Shown piece after piece: positions 26,945 to 37,397 of a stretch of 64,000 bases of DNA; the stretch's first letter is position 1; each line of letters begins with the position of its first letter. The position numbers and the translations under genes were made by a program. Source of the stretch: JADHUC01 sp964623055 (lineage in GTDB: Bacteria > Planctomycetota > Planctomycetia > Pirellulales > Pirellulaceae); NCBI GenBank assembly GCA_964623055.1, contig CAZURK010000001.1:62001-126000 (forward strand), in the 5' to 3' direction. Below the pieces are notes generated by a model. That model was not told where the DNA came from. It searched no databases and worked only from the letters and a program-made list of their open reading frames with translations.

Positions 26945-29900
26945 ATGACGATCCGCGACTCACGCCTACGAAAGGCGTGGAAGAAGAGAAGTGCATTCAC
27001 GCCCCGTCGCCGACGATTGCTGGTGGAACACCTTGAGAATCGCTTGCTGCTTGACAACGGCTTTCCGGCATTCGCTAAGCTCTTCGCGCCTGATACCATC
27101 GGGCCCGGCAGCGTCAGCTCGCTGATCTTCACTATCGACAACAGCGATTACGTAGATCCTGTGCGCGATCTTAGCTTCACCGATACTCTTCCGGCCGGAG
27201 TCACGATCGCCACACCGGCAATGGCGTCAACCGACTGCGCGGACGGAACGCTCAGCGCTCCAGATGGCGGCTCTACGATCAGCCTCAGCGGCGCACGACT
27301 CGGAGCGTTCCAATCCTGCGCCGTCACCGTCGACGTGACCAGCAGTGTGCCGGGCGTGCACACGAACGTATCGGGCGATTTGACGTCCAGCGCCGGCAAC
27401 AGCGGCACGGCGACCGACGACCTGACCGTCGCCACGACCCTCCCCGGTTTCTCGAAGAGCTTCTCGCCGAGCAGCACCCCGCTGGGCGGTCGGAGCACAT
27501 TGACGTTTACGATCGACAACACGGCCAACCAAGCGGCGGTTGGCAGCTTGGACTTTACCGACAACTTGCCGACAGGATTGGTAGTCGCCGATCCCGCCCA
27601 CGCTTCCACCGACTGCACGAGCGCTGGGCTGCCCGATACCACACTAACCGCCGCCCCCGGAACCGGCGTCATCACCCTCGATGCTAACGGTAGTGCTATC
27701 ACGGGTTTTGAGGTGTTGCCCGCGGGGGCGACCTGCACTGTCACCGTCGACGTGACCGCCACCGGCGCCGGCATGCTCGACAACGTCTCGGGCAGTTTGC
27801 TCGCTGATTTCGTATCCAGCGGCAGGGCGAGCGCGACGCTGGACGTTGAACGCTACGATTTGAGTCTGATTAAGTCCTTTACCGATGACCCCATACCGCC
27901 GGGTGAAACCGCGACCCTTGAGTTCACCATCACGAACTTCGACCGCAGTTCTTCGGCCACCGATATTTCGTTTACCGACGATCTAGATGCCACACTGACT
28001 GGACTCGTCGCGGCAGGCCTGCCGGCAGCGGACGTGTGTGGAGCGGGCTCGACACTTTCTGGAACCGAGGTGTTGTCATTGACCGGCGGCAACCTCGGTC
28101 CCGGAGGATCGTGTACCTTCAGCGTCCCGCTGCAGGTGCCCCCCGGTGTGGCCGCCGGAGCCTATCCCAACACGACCAGCACGATCACCGGCGACGTTGG
28201 CGGCGCGCCGGTCGAGGGAAACGCGGCAAGCGACGTTCTCTTCCTCCAGCCCGTTCCGCTACTTACCAAGGAGTTCCTCGATGCCGTCGAAATGACCTCC
28301 GACCCCGTGATCAACGCTGGCGACGATGTGCTCATGAGGTTCACGATCGACAACACGAGCCCCACATCGGATGCGAGCGACATCGAGTTCATCGACGAGT
28401 TGACCACCTTCTTGCCGAGCCCGGTCACGGCGACCCTGCCGGACACTCCGTGTGGTGGCGACTCGGCGCTTGCACTGGTGGATCTGGGCTTCGGTGGCCA
28501 GGGCCTGTCCCTGACGGGGGGCTACCTGATACCGGGAGATTCATGCACCTTCGACGTCACGTTGACAACGCCGGACGATCTCGGCCCGGGCGTTTACACC
28601 AACACGACCGAGGAGATCACGGCCTTGGTCGACAACATGACGGTCACCGGGCCGCCCGCCACCGATGATTTTACCGTCATTGCAGCGCCAACTCTGATCA
28701 AGTCGTTCATTGACGATCCCGTCGCGCCCGGTGGCACCGCGACCCTTGAGTTCACACTGGAATATCCCTCCGAGGCCACCGGCGATGCGACCGGCATCTC
28801 CTTCACCGACGACTTGGCGGGTGTGCTTGCCGGCCTCACGGCGAATCTGCCGGCGACCCCCAACCCGCCGTGCGGTGCGGGTTCGTCGCTGACGGGCTCG
28901 GCCGGAGACACGTTGCTTGCCTTCCAGAACGGCACGCTCACGCCGGGCCAGAGTTGTACGTTCAACGTCACGGTCGACGTGCCCGCTGGCGCCGCTGCCG
29001 GAAGCTACCCCAACACCACCAGCGGCGTCAGCGCCACAGTCGAAGGGCAGGCGGCGACATCGTCCCAGGCCACCGACGATCTCGATGTTGCGGGTCTGAC
29101 TTTCACCAAGGAGTTTATTGACGATCCGGTGATTGCCGGCGACACGATTACGCTTCGGTTTAGCATTGAAAACGTGCACCCAACGGACGACGCCACCATC
29201 ACGTTCTTTACGGACAATCTGGCGGCTGACCTGCCAGGCTTGGCGGCCACCGGTCCACCGTCGCTGGACACTTGTGGGGGGACTCTCAGCGGGACGACTT
29301 CTCTGATCTACACCGGTGGAAGCGTGATGAGCGGGCAGTCGTGCACGATCGACATCGAGCTACTGGTGCCCGCCGCGGCAGCCGACGGCACGTATTCCAA
29401 TGTGACGAGTAGCCTGGCGGCAGACCAAGGGGGGACGGTTGTTATCGATCCCGCCACGGACGTCTTGACGGTCAACTCGAACCTGCTCCAACTCACCAAG
29501 GAGTTCACCGACGATCCAGTCGCCCCCGGCGACACCACGAACCTGACCTTCACGATCACCAACCTCGACACTGGCCAAGCGGCCTCGGACATTGCCTTCA
29601 CCGACGACCTTGATTCCGTCCTTTCCGGTCTGGTCGCGACGGGCCTGCCGAAAGCTGCGTGCGGGGGCACGGTCGACGCCGCCTCCGGCATCATCGGTTT
29701 TTCCGGCGGCAGTTTGGGACCGGAGGGACAGTGCCAGTTCGATGTCGGTGTCCAGGTCCCCACTGGTGCTGCCGCCGGCATTTACCCCAACACCACGAGC
29801 GGGGTCACGGGCTTGGTCGGCGAGTTCCCGGTCTCCGGCGACGCCGCCAGCGACGACTTGGTCGTCGTCGAGTTTTTGGACTTCAGCAAGTCCTTCGACG

Positions 29901-32900
29901 GCCCGACGACCGCCGCTGGCACCCCGGTGCTGACCTTCACCATCACTAACCCGAACGCGGATGCCGTCGCCGACCTCTCTTTCTCGGACAACCTGGACGA
30001 CGTACTCACGGGGCTGGTCGCGACCAATCTGCCCCAAGCCAACGTCTGCGGAGAGGGATCCATGCTTTCGGGCACATCGTCCCTATCCCTGACACGCGGC
30101 AACCTGCCGGCTAACGGCGGCACGTGCTCGTTCAATGTCGATGTGCTGGTCCCGGGAACCGCCACCGCCGGCACCTTCCCCAACGTGACCAGCGACCTCT
30201 TCCAGGCCGGCGTGCCGGTGTCCGAGCCCGCCACCGCCGACCTTGCGGTCGAACCCCCGCCGCTTTTCGACAAGAGCTTTGCGCCAAACGTCATCTCGGT
30301 GAGCGATGCCAGTACGTTGACCTTCACGATTGACAACTCGGCCAGCGCCTTGGCTGCCAGCAGTCTCGACTTCACGGACAATCTGCCCGCGGGCGTAATC
30401 GTCGCGGATCCTCCCAACGCTACGACCGCGTGCACCGGCGGAACGCTGACGGCTGCGGCAGGGACCGGCCTCATCACGTATGCCGGCGGAACGGTTAGTG
30501 CTGGCGCGAGTTGCACGGTGCAGGTCGACGTGGGCAGTTCCGTGCCCGGCAATCACGTCAACACAACCGGCGATCTGACATCCTCATCGGGCAACAGCGG
30601 CGCGGCCAGCGACACGTTGACGGTCGTCGGGCCAACGGATTTCACAAAGCTCTTCCTCCCAGCGACCATCGGTCCCGGCAGCGTCAGTGAGTTGACCTTC
30701 ACGATCGACAACAGCGAGAACGACGAACCGGTCACTGACCTCGATTTCACCGATACCCTGCCGGCCGGGGTGACAATCGCCAGTCCGGCGAACGCGATGT
30801 CAACCTGTGGTGGCATTCTCAGTGCTCCGGACGGCGGTGGCGCGATCAGCTTCAATGACGGCGATGTCGGTGCCGAGAGTGCGTGCACGATCACCGTCAA
30901 CGTGACCAGCGGCATCCAGGGTACGCACACGAATGTCACCGGCGATTTGATATCGTCTGCCGGCAATTTGGGCAGCGCGTCGGCCGATCTGACCGTCGAC
31001 GCCAGCCTACCGGGGTTCACCAAGACCTTTTCCCCCGGTTCCATTTCACGCGGCGGCAGGAGCACCTTGACATTCACCATCGACAACACCGCCAACCCGA
31101 CCGCGGCATTCCACCTGGATTTCACGGACAACCTTCCGCCGGGGATCGTGGTCGCTGATCCCCCCAACGCTCAGGCTGATTGTACGGGCGGAGTTCTTGA
31201 CGCCACCGCCGGATCGAATGTCATCACCTACGGTCCAGCTATCTTCGGGGACGCCTCGGTGGCCGCGGAGTCGAGTTGTACCGTTTCCGTCGACGTGATC
31301 GGCATTGGGGCGGGCCTGCTGGGCAACACGACGGGAGAACTGACGAGCGGTTCGCCGGCAGTGTCGAGCGGTAAGGCGAGCGACACGCTCGAGGTCACGG
31401 TCGATCCGATCTCGCTGATCAAATCCTTCACCGACGACCCCGTCGCACCGGGCGGCACGGTAACCGCTGAATTCACGATCACCAATTTCGATCGCAGTAG
31501 TGGGGCAACCGACATCGCGTTCACCGACAACCTGGACGCCACGCTGTCGGGCCTCGTGGCGACCGGCTTGCCGGCGGCCGACATCTGCGGTGCGGGTTCT
31601 GTGCTGTCCGGAACGAGCGTCTTGACCTTCTCCGGCGGGAACCTGCCGGCGGGAGGATCCTGTACTTTCAGCGCGCCGCTGCAGGTACCCGTTGGTGCGT
31701 CCCCAGGCATCTACCCCAACACCACCAGCGAGATCACGGCCGATGCGGGCGGGATGACTGTGACGGGCGGCCCCGCAACGGACGACCTGTTCGTCCGGAC
31801 GGCTCCGGGGCTGGTCAAGTACTTCATCGACGACGCGGTGGGAGCCGGTGGTACGACGGATCTCCAATTCATTATTAGGAACACCAGCACCAACTCGGAC
31901 GCGACGGACATCGCGTTCACCGACGATTTGGACTGGGTCCTATCCGGACTGGTGGCCATCGGCTTGCCGGCGGCCGACATCTGCGGTGCGGGCTCTACGC
32001 TGACCGGTGACAGCGTCTTGACCTTCTCCGGCGGGAACCTGCCGCCGGGAGGCGAGTGCACCTTTCCGGTCAACCTTGACGTGCCCGTTGGCGCACCGGG
32101 GGGCGAGTTCGTCAACACCACCAGCGAGATCACTGCCATCGTCGATGACGAAACGCTGACGGGCGACGCGGCCAGTGATTCCCTCATAGTCGTCTCGGCA
32201 CCGAGGCTGACGAAGTCATTTACGAACGATCCGGTTGCTCCGGGCGACATCGCTACCCTGGAATTCACGCTTACCTATGGCGAGGAAGCCGCCGCGGACG
32301 CCACTGGGATCACCTTCACGGACAATCTGGACGACGTCGTTTCAGGGCTGGTGGCAACCGGTTTGCCGGCGGCCGACGTGTGCGGGGCGGGGTCTGTGCT
32401 GTCGGGCACGTCCTCACTCACGCTCGCGAATGGGAGCCTTGCTCCCGGCGAATCATGCACATTTAACGTGCCCCTCCAAGTGCCGGAAACGGCCCTGCCC
32501 GGAAACCATGCTAATACGACCAGCAACGTCACCGCCACGATAGCCGGATTGACGGCGACGGGTCTGCCGGCCGACGACGATCTAATCGTCTCGCCAGTGA
32601 CCTTTACCAAGTCCTTCATCGACGATCCGGCCATCCCAGGCGGCACGGTGACCCTGCAGTTCAGCCTCGACAACGCGAGTCAGACCTCGGACGTTTGGGA
32701 CATCGAGTTCGAAGACGATTTGGATGCTACCCTTGCGGGCCTCGTTGCGAGCGGCCTGCCGATGGCCGACTTCTGCGGCGAAGGCTCTCTGATCGCGGGA
32801 ACGAGCTCACTCGTCTTCACCGGTGGTAACCTCGGGCCGGAAGAATCGTGCACTTTCGACATCACGCTTGACGTGCCCGTGGGAGCCGCGTCGGGCACGT

Positions 32901-35119
32901 ACGTTAATGCGACGCACAATGGCATCGCCACGGTTGGCGGCACGACGGTCGGACTTGAACCGGCGACAGATGCACTGACCGTCTCCGTCGACCAGTTGTT
33001 GCTGACCAAGTCCTTTACCGACGATCCGGTGGGCCCGGGCTCCGAAGTGACGCTCGAATTCGAACTGACCAACCTGAATGAATCGCAGACCGCCACAGGC
33101 ATCTCGTTCACGGACGACCTGGACACCGCCCTCTCGGGCTTGGTCGCGAGCGGTCTGCCGGCCTTCGACGTTTGCGGCCCAGGCTCAACGCTTTCGGGAA
33201 CAAGTGTCCTGACGTTGAGCGGCGGCAATCTTGGTCCGGACGGTTCATGTACGTTCAGCACCACACTGGAGGTGCCCACAACGGTCGAACCAGGGATCGC
33301 CACCAACTGGACGAGCCAAGTGACGGGCACCATGGGCGGCCTGGAGGTCACGGGAGAACCGGCGAGAGACGATCTGCAGATCGTATTAGTGGAGTTCACC
33401 AAGACTTTCGATGACGAGACATCGCCTGGCGGCACCCCAACGCTCACATTTACCATCGAGAACCTGGACGCGAACACGGGCGTAAGCGACATCGAGTTTT
33501 ACGACGATCTGGACAGCGTGCTTTCCGGACTCGTGGCGACCGGCTTGCCTGCGGCCGACGTCTGTGGCGCGGGGTCGGTGCTGTCGGGTACGTCGTTTCT
33601 GACCCTGACCGGCGGCAATCTGGGGACGGAAGGGTCGTGTACGTTCAATGTCCCGCTGGAGGTTCCTGTCACGGCCTCGCGCGGAGACTACATCAACACG
33701 ACCAGTGATCTCTTTGCCGACGGTGTTCCGGTCGGCGTGCCGGCCAGCGACACGCTGGTAGTCACCGGACTAGGACTAACCGGCGGCCCGTTGACACCGG
33801 GCCCGAACCCCTTCCCGGTCGCCGGTGCGACGCCCGACGGGATCGTGATCCTGGTACAGGGAACGCAGCCTGGCAATGCAGTGCTGACGGTCCAGGGCGT
33901 CCAGATCACCACGGCGTTCGCCGATCCCGTCGTCATTGCTTTTGCCGAAGTAGACGCGAACGGCATCGGGACCCCGGTAGCCGATATTCCCGCCTCGCAA
34001 ATCGGTCAGACTCTCACGTTCCAGGCGTTCCAGATTCTGCCAACGGTGCTGCAGAGCGGCGTGTTGTCGTTGGTCGTCACGGCCGGCCCGATGTTGGCCG
34101 AGAACGGTGAAGGCCCCGGCGCGGCGCCGGTGGCGGCGGACGTATTGCCGCCACTGATCGACGAAGCCATCAGACGGTGGGAGTTGACCAGTTTGACGGC
34201 GGACCAGTCAGATCTGATACGAGCCGCGGATTTCCAGGTCGTCGATCTCCCGGACGGGCTGCTGGGCGATACGTTCGAGGGCATCGTTTCGATCGACCTA
34301 ACGGCCGCGGGTTACGGTTGGTTCGTTGATTCCACACCTGGTGACGATTCGGAGTTTCACTACTTCATCGGTGGTGATGAGATTCGAGCCATCGGCGGAG
34401 TCGCGGCCGCGCAAATGGATCTTCTGACCGTGGTTATGCACGAACTTGGACACATCCTCGGTCTCGCGGATCTGTCGAATTCTGTCGCGCCGTACGATCT
34501 GATGACCGGTACGCTGGCGACCAGTGCACGTCGGCTGCCCGACGGAAGCAACCCCTCGTGGCACAACCCCGCCCGTCCCGAAAACGTGAACAACGATCAG
34601 GGCGTAACGCCGCTGGATGTGTTGGTTTTAATCGACGATATCAACTCGCGCGGCGTTCGCGGGTTGCCACCATCGCCCGAGGGCACGCGCCTTTCGCCAC
34701 CGTACTTGGACGTTTCGGGCGACAATGCGATTACCGCGTTCGACGTGCTGGAGGTCATTACGTTCCTGCAGCGGCAGGATCCGGTCTACGAAGGCGAGTC
34801 CCCGTCGCGGGACGGCATGCCGGAGACCCCGGCCCTGGAGTTTGTCCCTGAGCCGGCGTTTGTTCCGCCTCTGGATTCGCCGACTGCACGCGTCGGGCGG
34901 CTTGAGACGAACCGATCAACGCAAGACTCAGGCCCACAACGGAACGCCACCGATCAGGCGGAACTCGACACCGACTACGCAACGCGCCAACGCGGTCAGA
35001 TTTCGGAAGAGAGTGGCGGAGACGCTGGACCCGAATACTGGCTCGACGACGAATCCGGTTTGACAGAGGCGATCACCGAGATTGCCGAAGACGTGTTGTC
35101 TGTCTGGCAATCGAATTGA
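26945..35119 (+). CDS. Giant exported repeat protein with metzincin-like motif and dockerin
   Basis: A 2724-residue protein. The basic N-terminus ends in VEHLENRLLLDNG, the planctomycete LExRxLL-type export motif. Residues 40-2275 are 17 immunoglobulin-like repeats of about 130 aa. Each begins like LTKSFTDDPV, continues TLEFTITN and SFTDDLD, and has two conserved Cys in CGAGS and SCTF, which resembles DUF11-type repeats. Repeats 1-8 match repeats 10-17 one by one. A metzincin-like HELGHILGLAD follows (H2499, E2500, H2503, then D2509 where His is usual). Residues 2548-2615 are a two-segment dockerin (NVNNDQGVTPLDVL, LDVSGDNAITAFDVL). It is likely a cell-surface or secreted structural protein. 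It ends 2 bp before the convergent TIGR03009-type gene. Confidence 0.85.
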   Translation: MTIRDSRLRKAWKKRSAFTPRRRRLLVEHLENRLLLDNGFPAFAKLFAPDTIGPGSVSSLIFTIDNSDYVDPVRDLSFTDTLPAGVTIATPAMASTDCADGTLSAPDGGSTISLSGARLGAFQSCAVTVDVTSSVPGVHTNVSGDLTSSAGNSGTATDDLTVATTLPGFSKSFSPSSTPLGGRSTLTFTIDNTANQAAVGSLDFTDNLPTGLVVADPAHASTDCTSAGLPDTTLTAAPGTGVITLDANGSAITGFEVLPAGATCTVTVDVTATGAGMLDNVSGSLLADFVSSGRASATLDVERYDLSLIKSFTDDPIPPGETATLEFTITNFDRSSSATDISFTDDLDATLTGLVAAGLPAADVCGAGSTLSGTEVLSLTGGNLGPGGSCTFSVPLQVPPGVAAGAYPNTTSTITGDVGGAPVEGNAASDVLFLQPVPLLTKEFLDAVEMTSDPVINAGDDVLMRFTIDNTSPTSDASDIEFIDELTTFLPSPVTATLPDTPCGGDSALALVDLGFGGQGLSLTGGYLIPGDSCTFDVTLTTPDDLGPGVYTNTTEEITALVDNMTVTGPPATDDFTVIAAPTLIKSFIDDPVAPGGTATLEFTLEYPSEATGDATGISFTDDLAGVLAGLTANLPATPNPPCGAGSSLTGSAGDTLLAFQNGTLTPGQSCTFNVTVDVPAGAAAGSYPNTTSGVSATVEGQAATSSQATDDLDVAGLTFTKEFIDDPVIAGDTITLRFSIENVHPTDDATITFFTDNLAADLPGLAATGPPSLDTCGGTLSGTTSLIYTGGSVMSGQSCTIDIELLVPAAAADGTYSNVTSSLAADQGGTVVIDPATDVLTVNSNLLQLTKEFTDDPVAPGDTTNLTFTITNLDTGQAASDIAFTDDLDSVLSGLVATGLPKAACGGTVDAASGIIGFSGGSLGPEGQCQFDVGVQVPTGAAAGIYPNTTSGVTGLVGEFPVSGDAASDDLVVVEFLDFSKSFDGPTTAAGTPVLTFTITNPNADAVADLSFSDNLDDVLTGLVATNLPQANVCGEGSMLSGTSSLSLTRGNLPANGGTCSFNVDVLVPGTATAGTFPNVTSDLFQAGVPVSEPATADLAVEPPPLFDKSFAPNVISVSDASTLTFTIDNSASALAASSLDFTDNLPAGVIVADPPNATTACTGGTLTAAAGTGLITYAGGTVSAGASCTVQVDVGSSVPGNHVNTTGDLTSSSGNSGAASDTLTVVGPTDFTKLFLPATIGPGSVSELTFTIDNSENDEPVTDLDFTDTLPAGVTIASPANAMSTCGGILSAPDGGGAISFNDGDVGAESACTITVNVTSGIQGTHTNVTGDLISSAGNLGSASADLTVDASLPGFTKTFSPGSISRGGRSTLTFTIDNTANPTAAFHLDFTDNLPPGIVVADPPNAQADCTGGVLDATAGSNVITYGPAIFGDASVAAESSCTVSVDVIGIGAGLLGNTTGELTSGSPAVSSGKASDTLEVTVDPISLIKSFTDDPVAPGGTVTAEFTITNFDRSSGATDIAFTDNLDATLSGLVATGLPAADICGAGSVLSGTSVLTFSGGNLPAGGSCTFSAPLQVPVGASPGIYPNTTSEITADAGGMTVTGGPATDDLFVRTAPGLVKYFIDDAVGAGGTTDLQFIIRNTSTNSDATDIAFTDDLDWVLSGLVAIGLPAADICGAGSTLTGDSVLTFSGGNLPPGGECTFPVNLDVPVGAPGGEFVNTTSEITAIVDDETLTGDAASDSLIVVSAPRLTKSFTNDPVAPGDIATLEFTLTYGEEAAADATGITFTDNLDDVVSGLVATGLPAADVCGAGSVLSGTSSLTLANGSLAPGESCTFNVPLQVPETALPGNHANTTSNVTATIAGLTATGLPADDDLIVSPVTFTKSFIDDPAIPGGTVTLQFSLDNASQTSDVWDIEFEDDLDATLAGLVASGLPMADFCGEGSLIAGTSSLVFTGGNLGPEESCTFDITLDVPVGAASGTYVNATHNGIATVGGTTVGLEPATDALTVSVDQLLLTKSFTDDPVGPGSEVTLEFELTNLNESQTATGISFTDDLDTALSGLVASGLPAFDVCGPGSTLSGTSVLTLSGGNLGPDGSCTFSTTLEVPTTVEPGIATNWTSQVTGTMGGLEVTGEPARDDLQIVLVEFTKTFDDETSPGGTPTLTFTIENLDANTGVSDIEFYDDLDSVLSGLVATGLPAADVCGAGSVLSGTSFLTLTGGNLGTEGSCTFNVPLEVPVTASRGDYINTTSDLFADGVPVGVPASDTLVVTGLGLTGGPLTPGPNPFPVAGATPDGIVILVQGTQPGNAVLTVQGVQITTAFADPVVIAFAEVDANGIGTPVADIPASQIGQTLTFQAFQILPTVLQSGVLSLVVTAGPMLAENGEGPGAAPVAADVLPPLIDEAIRRWELTSLTADQSDLIRAADFQVVDLPDGLLGDTFEGIVSIDLTAAGYGWFVDSTPGDDSEFHYFIGGDEIRAIGGVAAAQMDLLTVVMHELGHILGLADLSNSVAPYDLMTGTLATSARRLPDGSNPSWHNPARPENVNNDQGVTPLDVLVLIDDINSRGVRGLPPSPEGTRLSPPYLDVSGDNAITAFDVLEVITFLQRQDPVYEGESPSRDGMPETPALEFVPEPAFVPPLDSPTARVGRLETNRSTQDSGPQRNATDQAELDTDYATRQRGQISEESGGDAGPEYWLDDESGLTEAITEIAEDVLSVWQSN

Positions 35120-35121
35120 CA

Positions 35122-36072
35122 TCAGCGCGGTCGCGGCCCCATCTGGCTGCGACGGGCCTCGCTAACGCCGCCGAAGGCCGCCGGTGCGAAATCTTGCGAT
35201 CCCGGCGGTGCCTCGTATTTCTCGACAACCTTCTTCCACCCGAAGGGCACCTTCGGTTCGTAGAACTTCGACCTCCAAAATGTCAATTGATCCAGCAGCA
35301 TGTTCCAGTTCTTTTCACGTTTGTCGAAAGTGAACGTCGTACGAGCCGGATTCTCACGCTGATTGAAGTTGCGATCGAAGAGAATGAGCCCCTTTGGAAG
35401 GAAATCCTCTTGGGCGATGATCACATGCACCACTGAGAAGTTGACGGCATCTTTCCGCAGCTTGGGAAACGCTTCCAGCAGGTATTCCTTTGCGCCTTCC
35501 GGTACCGGCAAACGGCGAATCCAATAGCGCTGCTTGATCTTCGCTGTATCGGCACCAAACAGAAAAGGCAGCGGGCCGTCGGAAATCGCTTTGCCGCGCA
35601 TGTGAGGTGGCAGTTCCTGTTGGACTAGTCTCTTCTCTTCGGGTTTGGGGTACCAGATGTTGTTCCCGTCGCAAATCCAGCATTCGGTCATTTCGCCATC
35701 GCGTTTCACGTACGTTGCTTCTCCGCCGGGTTGGGCAGGCATTCTGCAGCCCCACATCTCAGTGACCTTGAACATACCCTTGTCCGGAGCCTCGTAGCTG
35801 ATTTCGCCGCTGCTAATCGTCTTGGCCTTGTCGCGAAGACCGAACACCGGATCGTACTCCCATCTATTGAACTGGCACCGATATCGCTTTATGGATTTGC
35901 TGCGTTGCTCCCAGTAGTTCAGCACGTCATCCACAGCCTTCTGCTGTTGTGCATCCAGGGGAAAACCTCTCGGAGCCATTGGTTGGGCCGCACGATTCGG
36001 TACCTGGGCCGTGCAAAAGCCGCTTGGCAAGACTACCGCTAGAACCATGCCTGGAAATAGAAACCGCTTCAT
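35122..36072 (-). CDS. TIGR03009-type planctomycete exported protein
   Basis: A 316-residue exported protein with a signal peptide (MKRFLFPGMVLAVVLPSGFCTAQ, cut before position 24). The body YRCQFNRWEYDPVFG, GEISYEAPDKGMFKV, ECWICDGNNIW and LPFLFGADTAKIKQRYWIR matches the planctomycete-restricted TIGR03009 family. Function is unknown; the fold hints at a LolA/LolB-like lipoprotein carrier. The ribosome site AAGGAAAGG precedes the ATG at 36072. It is convergent with the giant gene. Confidence 0.88.
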   Translation of the reverse strand: MKRFLFPGMVLAVVLPSGFCTAQVPNRAAQPMAPRGFPLDAQQQKAVDDVLNYWEQRSKSIKRYRCQFNRWEYDPVFGLRDKAKTISSGEISYEAPDKGMFKVTEMWGCRMPAQPGGEATYVKRDGEMTECWICDGNNIWYPKPEEKRLVQQELPPHMRGKAISDGPLPFLFGADTAKIKQRYWIRRLPVPEGAKEYLLEAFPKLRKDAVNFSVVHVIIAQEDFLPKGLILFDRNFNQRENPARTTFTFDKREKNWNMLLDQLTFWRSKFYEPKVPFGWKKVVEKYEAPPGSQDFAPAAFGGVSEARRSQMGPRPR

Positions 36073-36266
36073 GACGGATACGCCTTTCCTTGGGGGAACT
36101 TGCCAGCGCGGTCTCGCGCGTACGCCTCCTTGTCTAACGCTACGCGGATTCTATCACGATCAGCGATCACACCCTAGATTGATTTTCCTGTGGGAGACGA
36201 GCGATGGACCGAGGAGTGAACGATCAGACCGCTAGCACTTTCGGCGCGGCAGAGCCGCAACCAAGG

Positions 36267-36320
36267 GTAGCATGGGCCCGTGGCCCGTGGCGGCCAACAC
36301 GGGCCGGGGGCCCATGCTAC
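36267..36320. repeat. REP-like pair (GTAG ... CTAC) in a 315-bp gap
   Basis: GTAG (36267-36270) followed by CATGGGCC paired with GGCCCGTG (one wobble), then the inverted partner CACGGGCC...GGGCCCATG and CTAC (36317-36320). It occupies the gap 36073-36387 between two minus-strand genes. The rest of the gap shows no gene. Confidence 0.75.
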
Positions 36321-36387
36321 GGAAATGCGCGCACAGTGCGCGAATTTTGAATCGTTTGCAGTGTGGAAAGGCGACAATCCCAGCAGG

Positions 36388-37344
36388 TCATTCCGCGAGC
36401 GGCACCTGCCTCCGCACGTATTGGTAGCGCGGGTCGCGGAGGGCGTTGGCGGCCGAGAACGTCTCCGCCACGTACCGTTTGCGTACGCGCCCCACACGGA
36501 AATCATCGCCCTTCTGGAGGATAGGCCGCGTTTCGTACATTTCGCCAAAGGGGCCATATTCGCGTGCCCCGGCGACCTGGCAGGGGAACCAGTGCCCCTT
36601 TCCTTGCGCGTCTTCCAGATAGAACTCGGGATAGCAGTGGTCTGGGATCCAGACGGAACGGGCCGGGATCCGGTTGGCTCGGCAAAGCGCGATGAACAAG
36701 GATGTCATTTCCTCGCAATCGCCTCGGCCGGCCTTCAAGGCGGCCACAGCGCCCCTCAGCGTTTTGTCGAATCTGTATTGAATGTTCGCCCGAATCCAGT
36801 CGTAGATTGCCTCGGCCTTCTCCCAATCCGTCGCCTTACCCTCCGCGATTTGCACGGCCAGACGTTGGATATCTCGATGCGTGGTTTCAATTTGCGGGCT
36901 GTTTCCAAGGAACTGCCGCAATTGCTGGGGAGGCTGCGCGGGTGCCTTCAGGCCGGCGGTCTGCGCGGGTGCATGTATCGAACCCCTGACGATCTCCAGG
37001 GTGATGAAGGCATGGGCCGTTTGCCCGGCGTTCAGACGCCGGATGGTAACCCTCATCTGGGTGACGCCTCCGCCAAGCTTCTTGCCGCCTCCGCCAAGCT
37101 TCTCGTACTTGATCTTCGCGTTTGACGAAACGTCTTGGCCGACCAGTTTGACCTGCTGTTCCGGCCACGTCACAGGAACGGGCATCGTCGCATTAATACC
37201 CGTCGTGGCTCCGGTCGCCTCGACCTTCATGCCAATCTCCCAGCGCTGCGGCTTCGCGTCATCGAAGCAGATCGTTTGACCGGGGACAACGGCCGGCATG
37301 CCAGCAACCAGAAAAAAGAAGGCGGCGTAGCGAAGGACGCGCAT
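36388..37344 (-). CDS. Exported transglutaminase-like protein (catalytic triad present)
   Basis: A 318-residue exported protein with a signal peptide (YAAFFFLVAGMPAVVPGQ). The C-terminal half is a transglutaminase-like papain-fold domain: YDWIRANIQYRF, then C210 in GRGDCEEM, H236 in PDHCYPEF and D245 in YLEDAQG, which form a plausible Cys-His-Asp triad. The N-terminal part is a beta-rich domain containing VPVTWPEQQVKLVGQDVS. It may act as a peptidase or cross-linking enzyme on cell-surface proteins. The gene just upstream encodes a paralogue with the same layout. Confidence 0.85.
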   Translation of the reverse strand: MRVLRYAAFFFLVAGMPAVVPGQTICFDDAKPQRWEIGMKVEATGATTGINATMPVPVTWPEQQVKLVGQDVSSNAKIKYEKLGGGGKKLGGGVTQMRVTIRRLNAGQTAHAFITLEIVRGSIHAPAQTAGLKAPAQPPQQLRQFLGNSPQIETTHRDIQRLAVQIAEGKATDWEKAEAIYDWIRANIQYRFDKTLRGAVAALKAGRGDCEEMTSLFIALCRANRIPARSVWIPDHCYPEFYLEDAQGKGHWFPCQVAGAREYGPFGEMYETRPILQKGDDFRVGRVRKRYVAETFSAANALRDPRYQYVRRQVPLAE

Positions 37345-37397
37345 GAAATCGGCTCCTGCGAGGTTTGTCCGATAACGGAACCCTACTCCATTATACG

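Noticed and set aside
26945..33780. Periodic DNA repeats that could suggest a CRISPR or satellite
   Set aside because: The periodicity is that of the 17 protein repeats in one open frame, with no conserved DNA spacer or repeat of CRISPR length.
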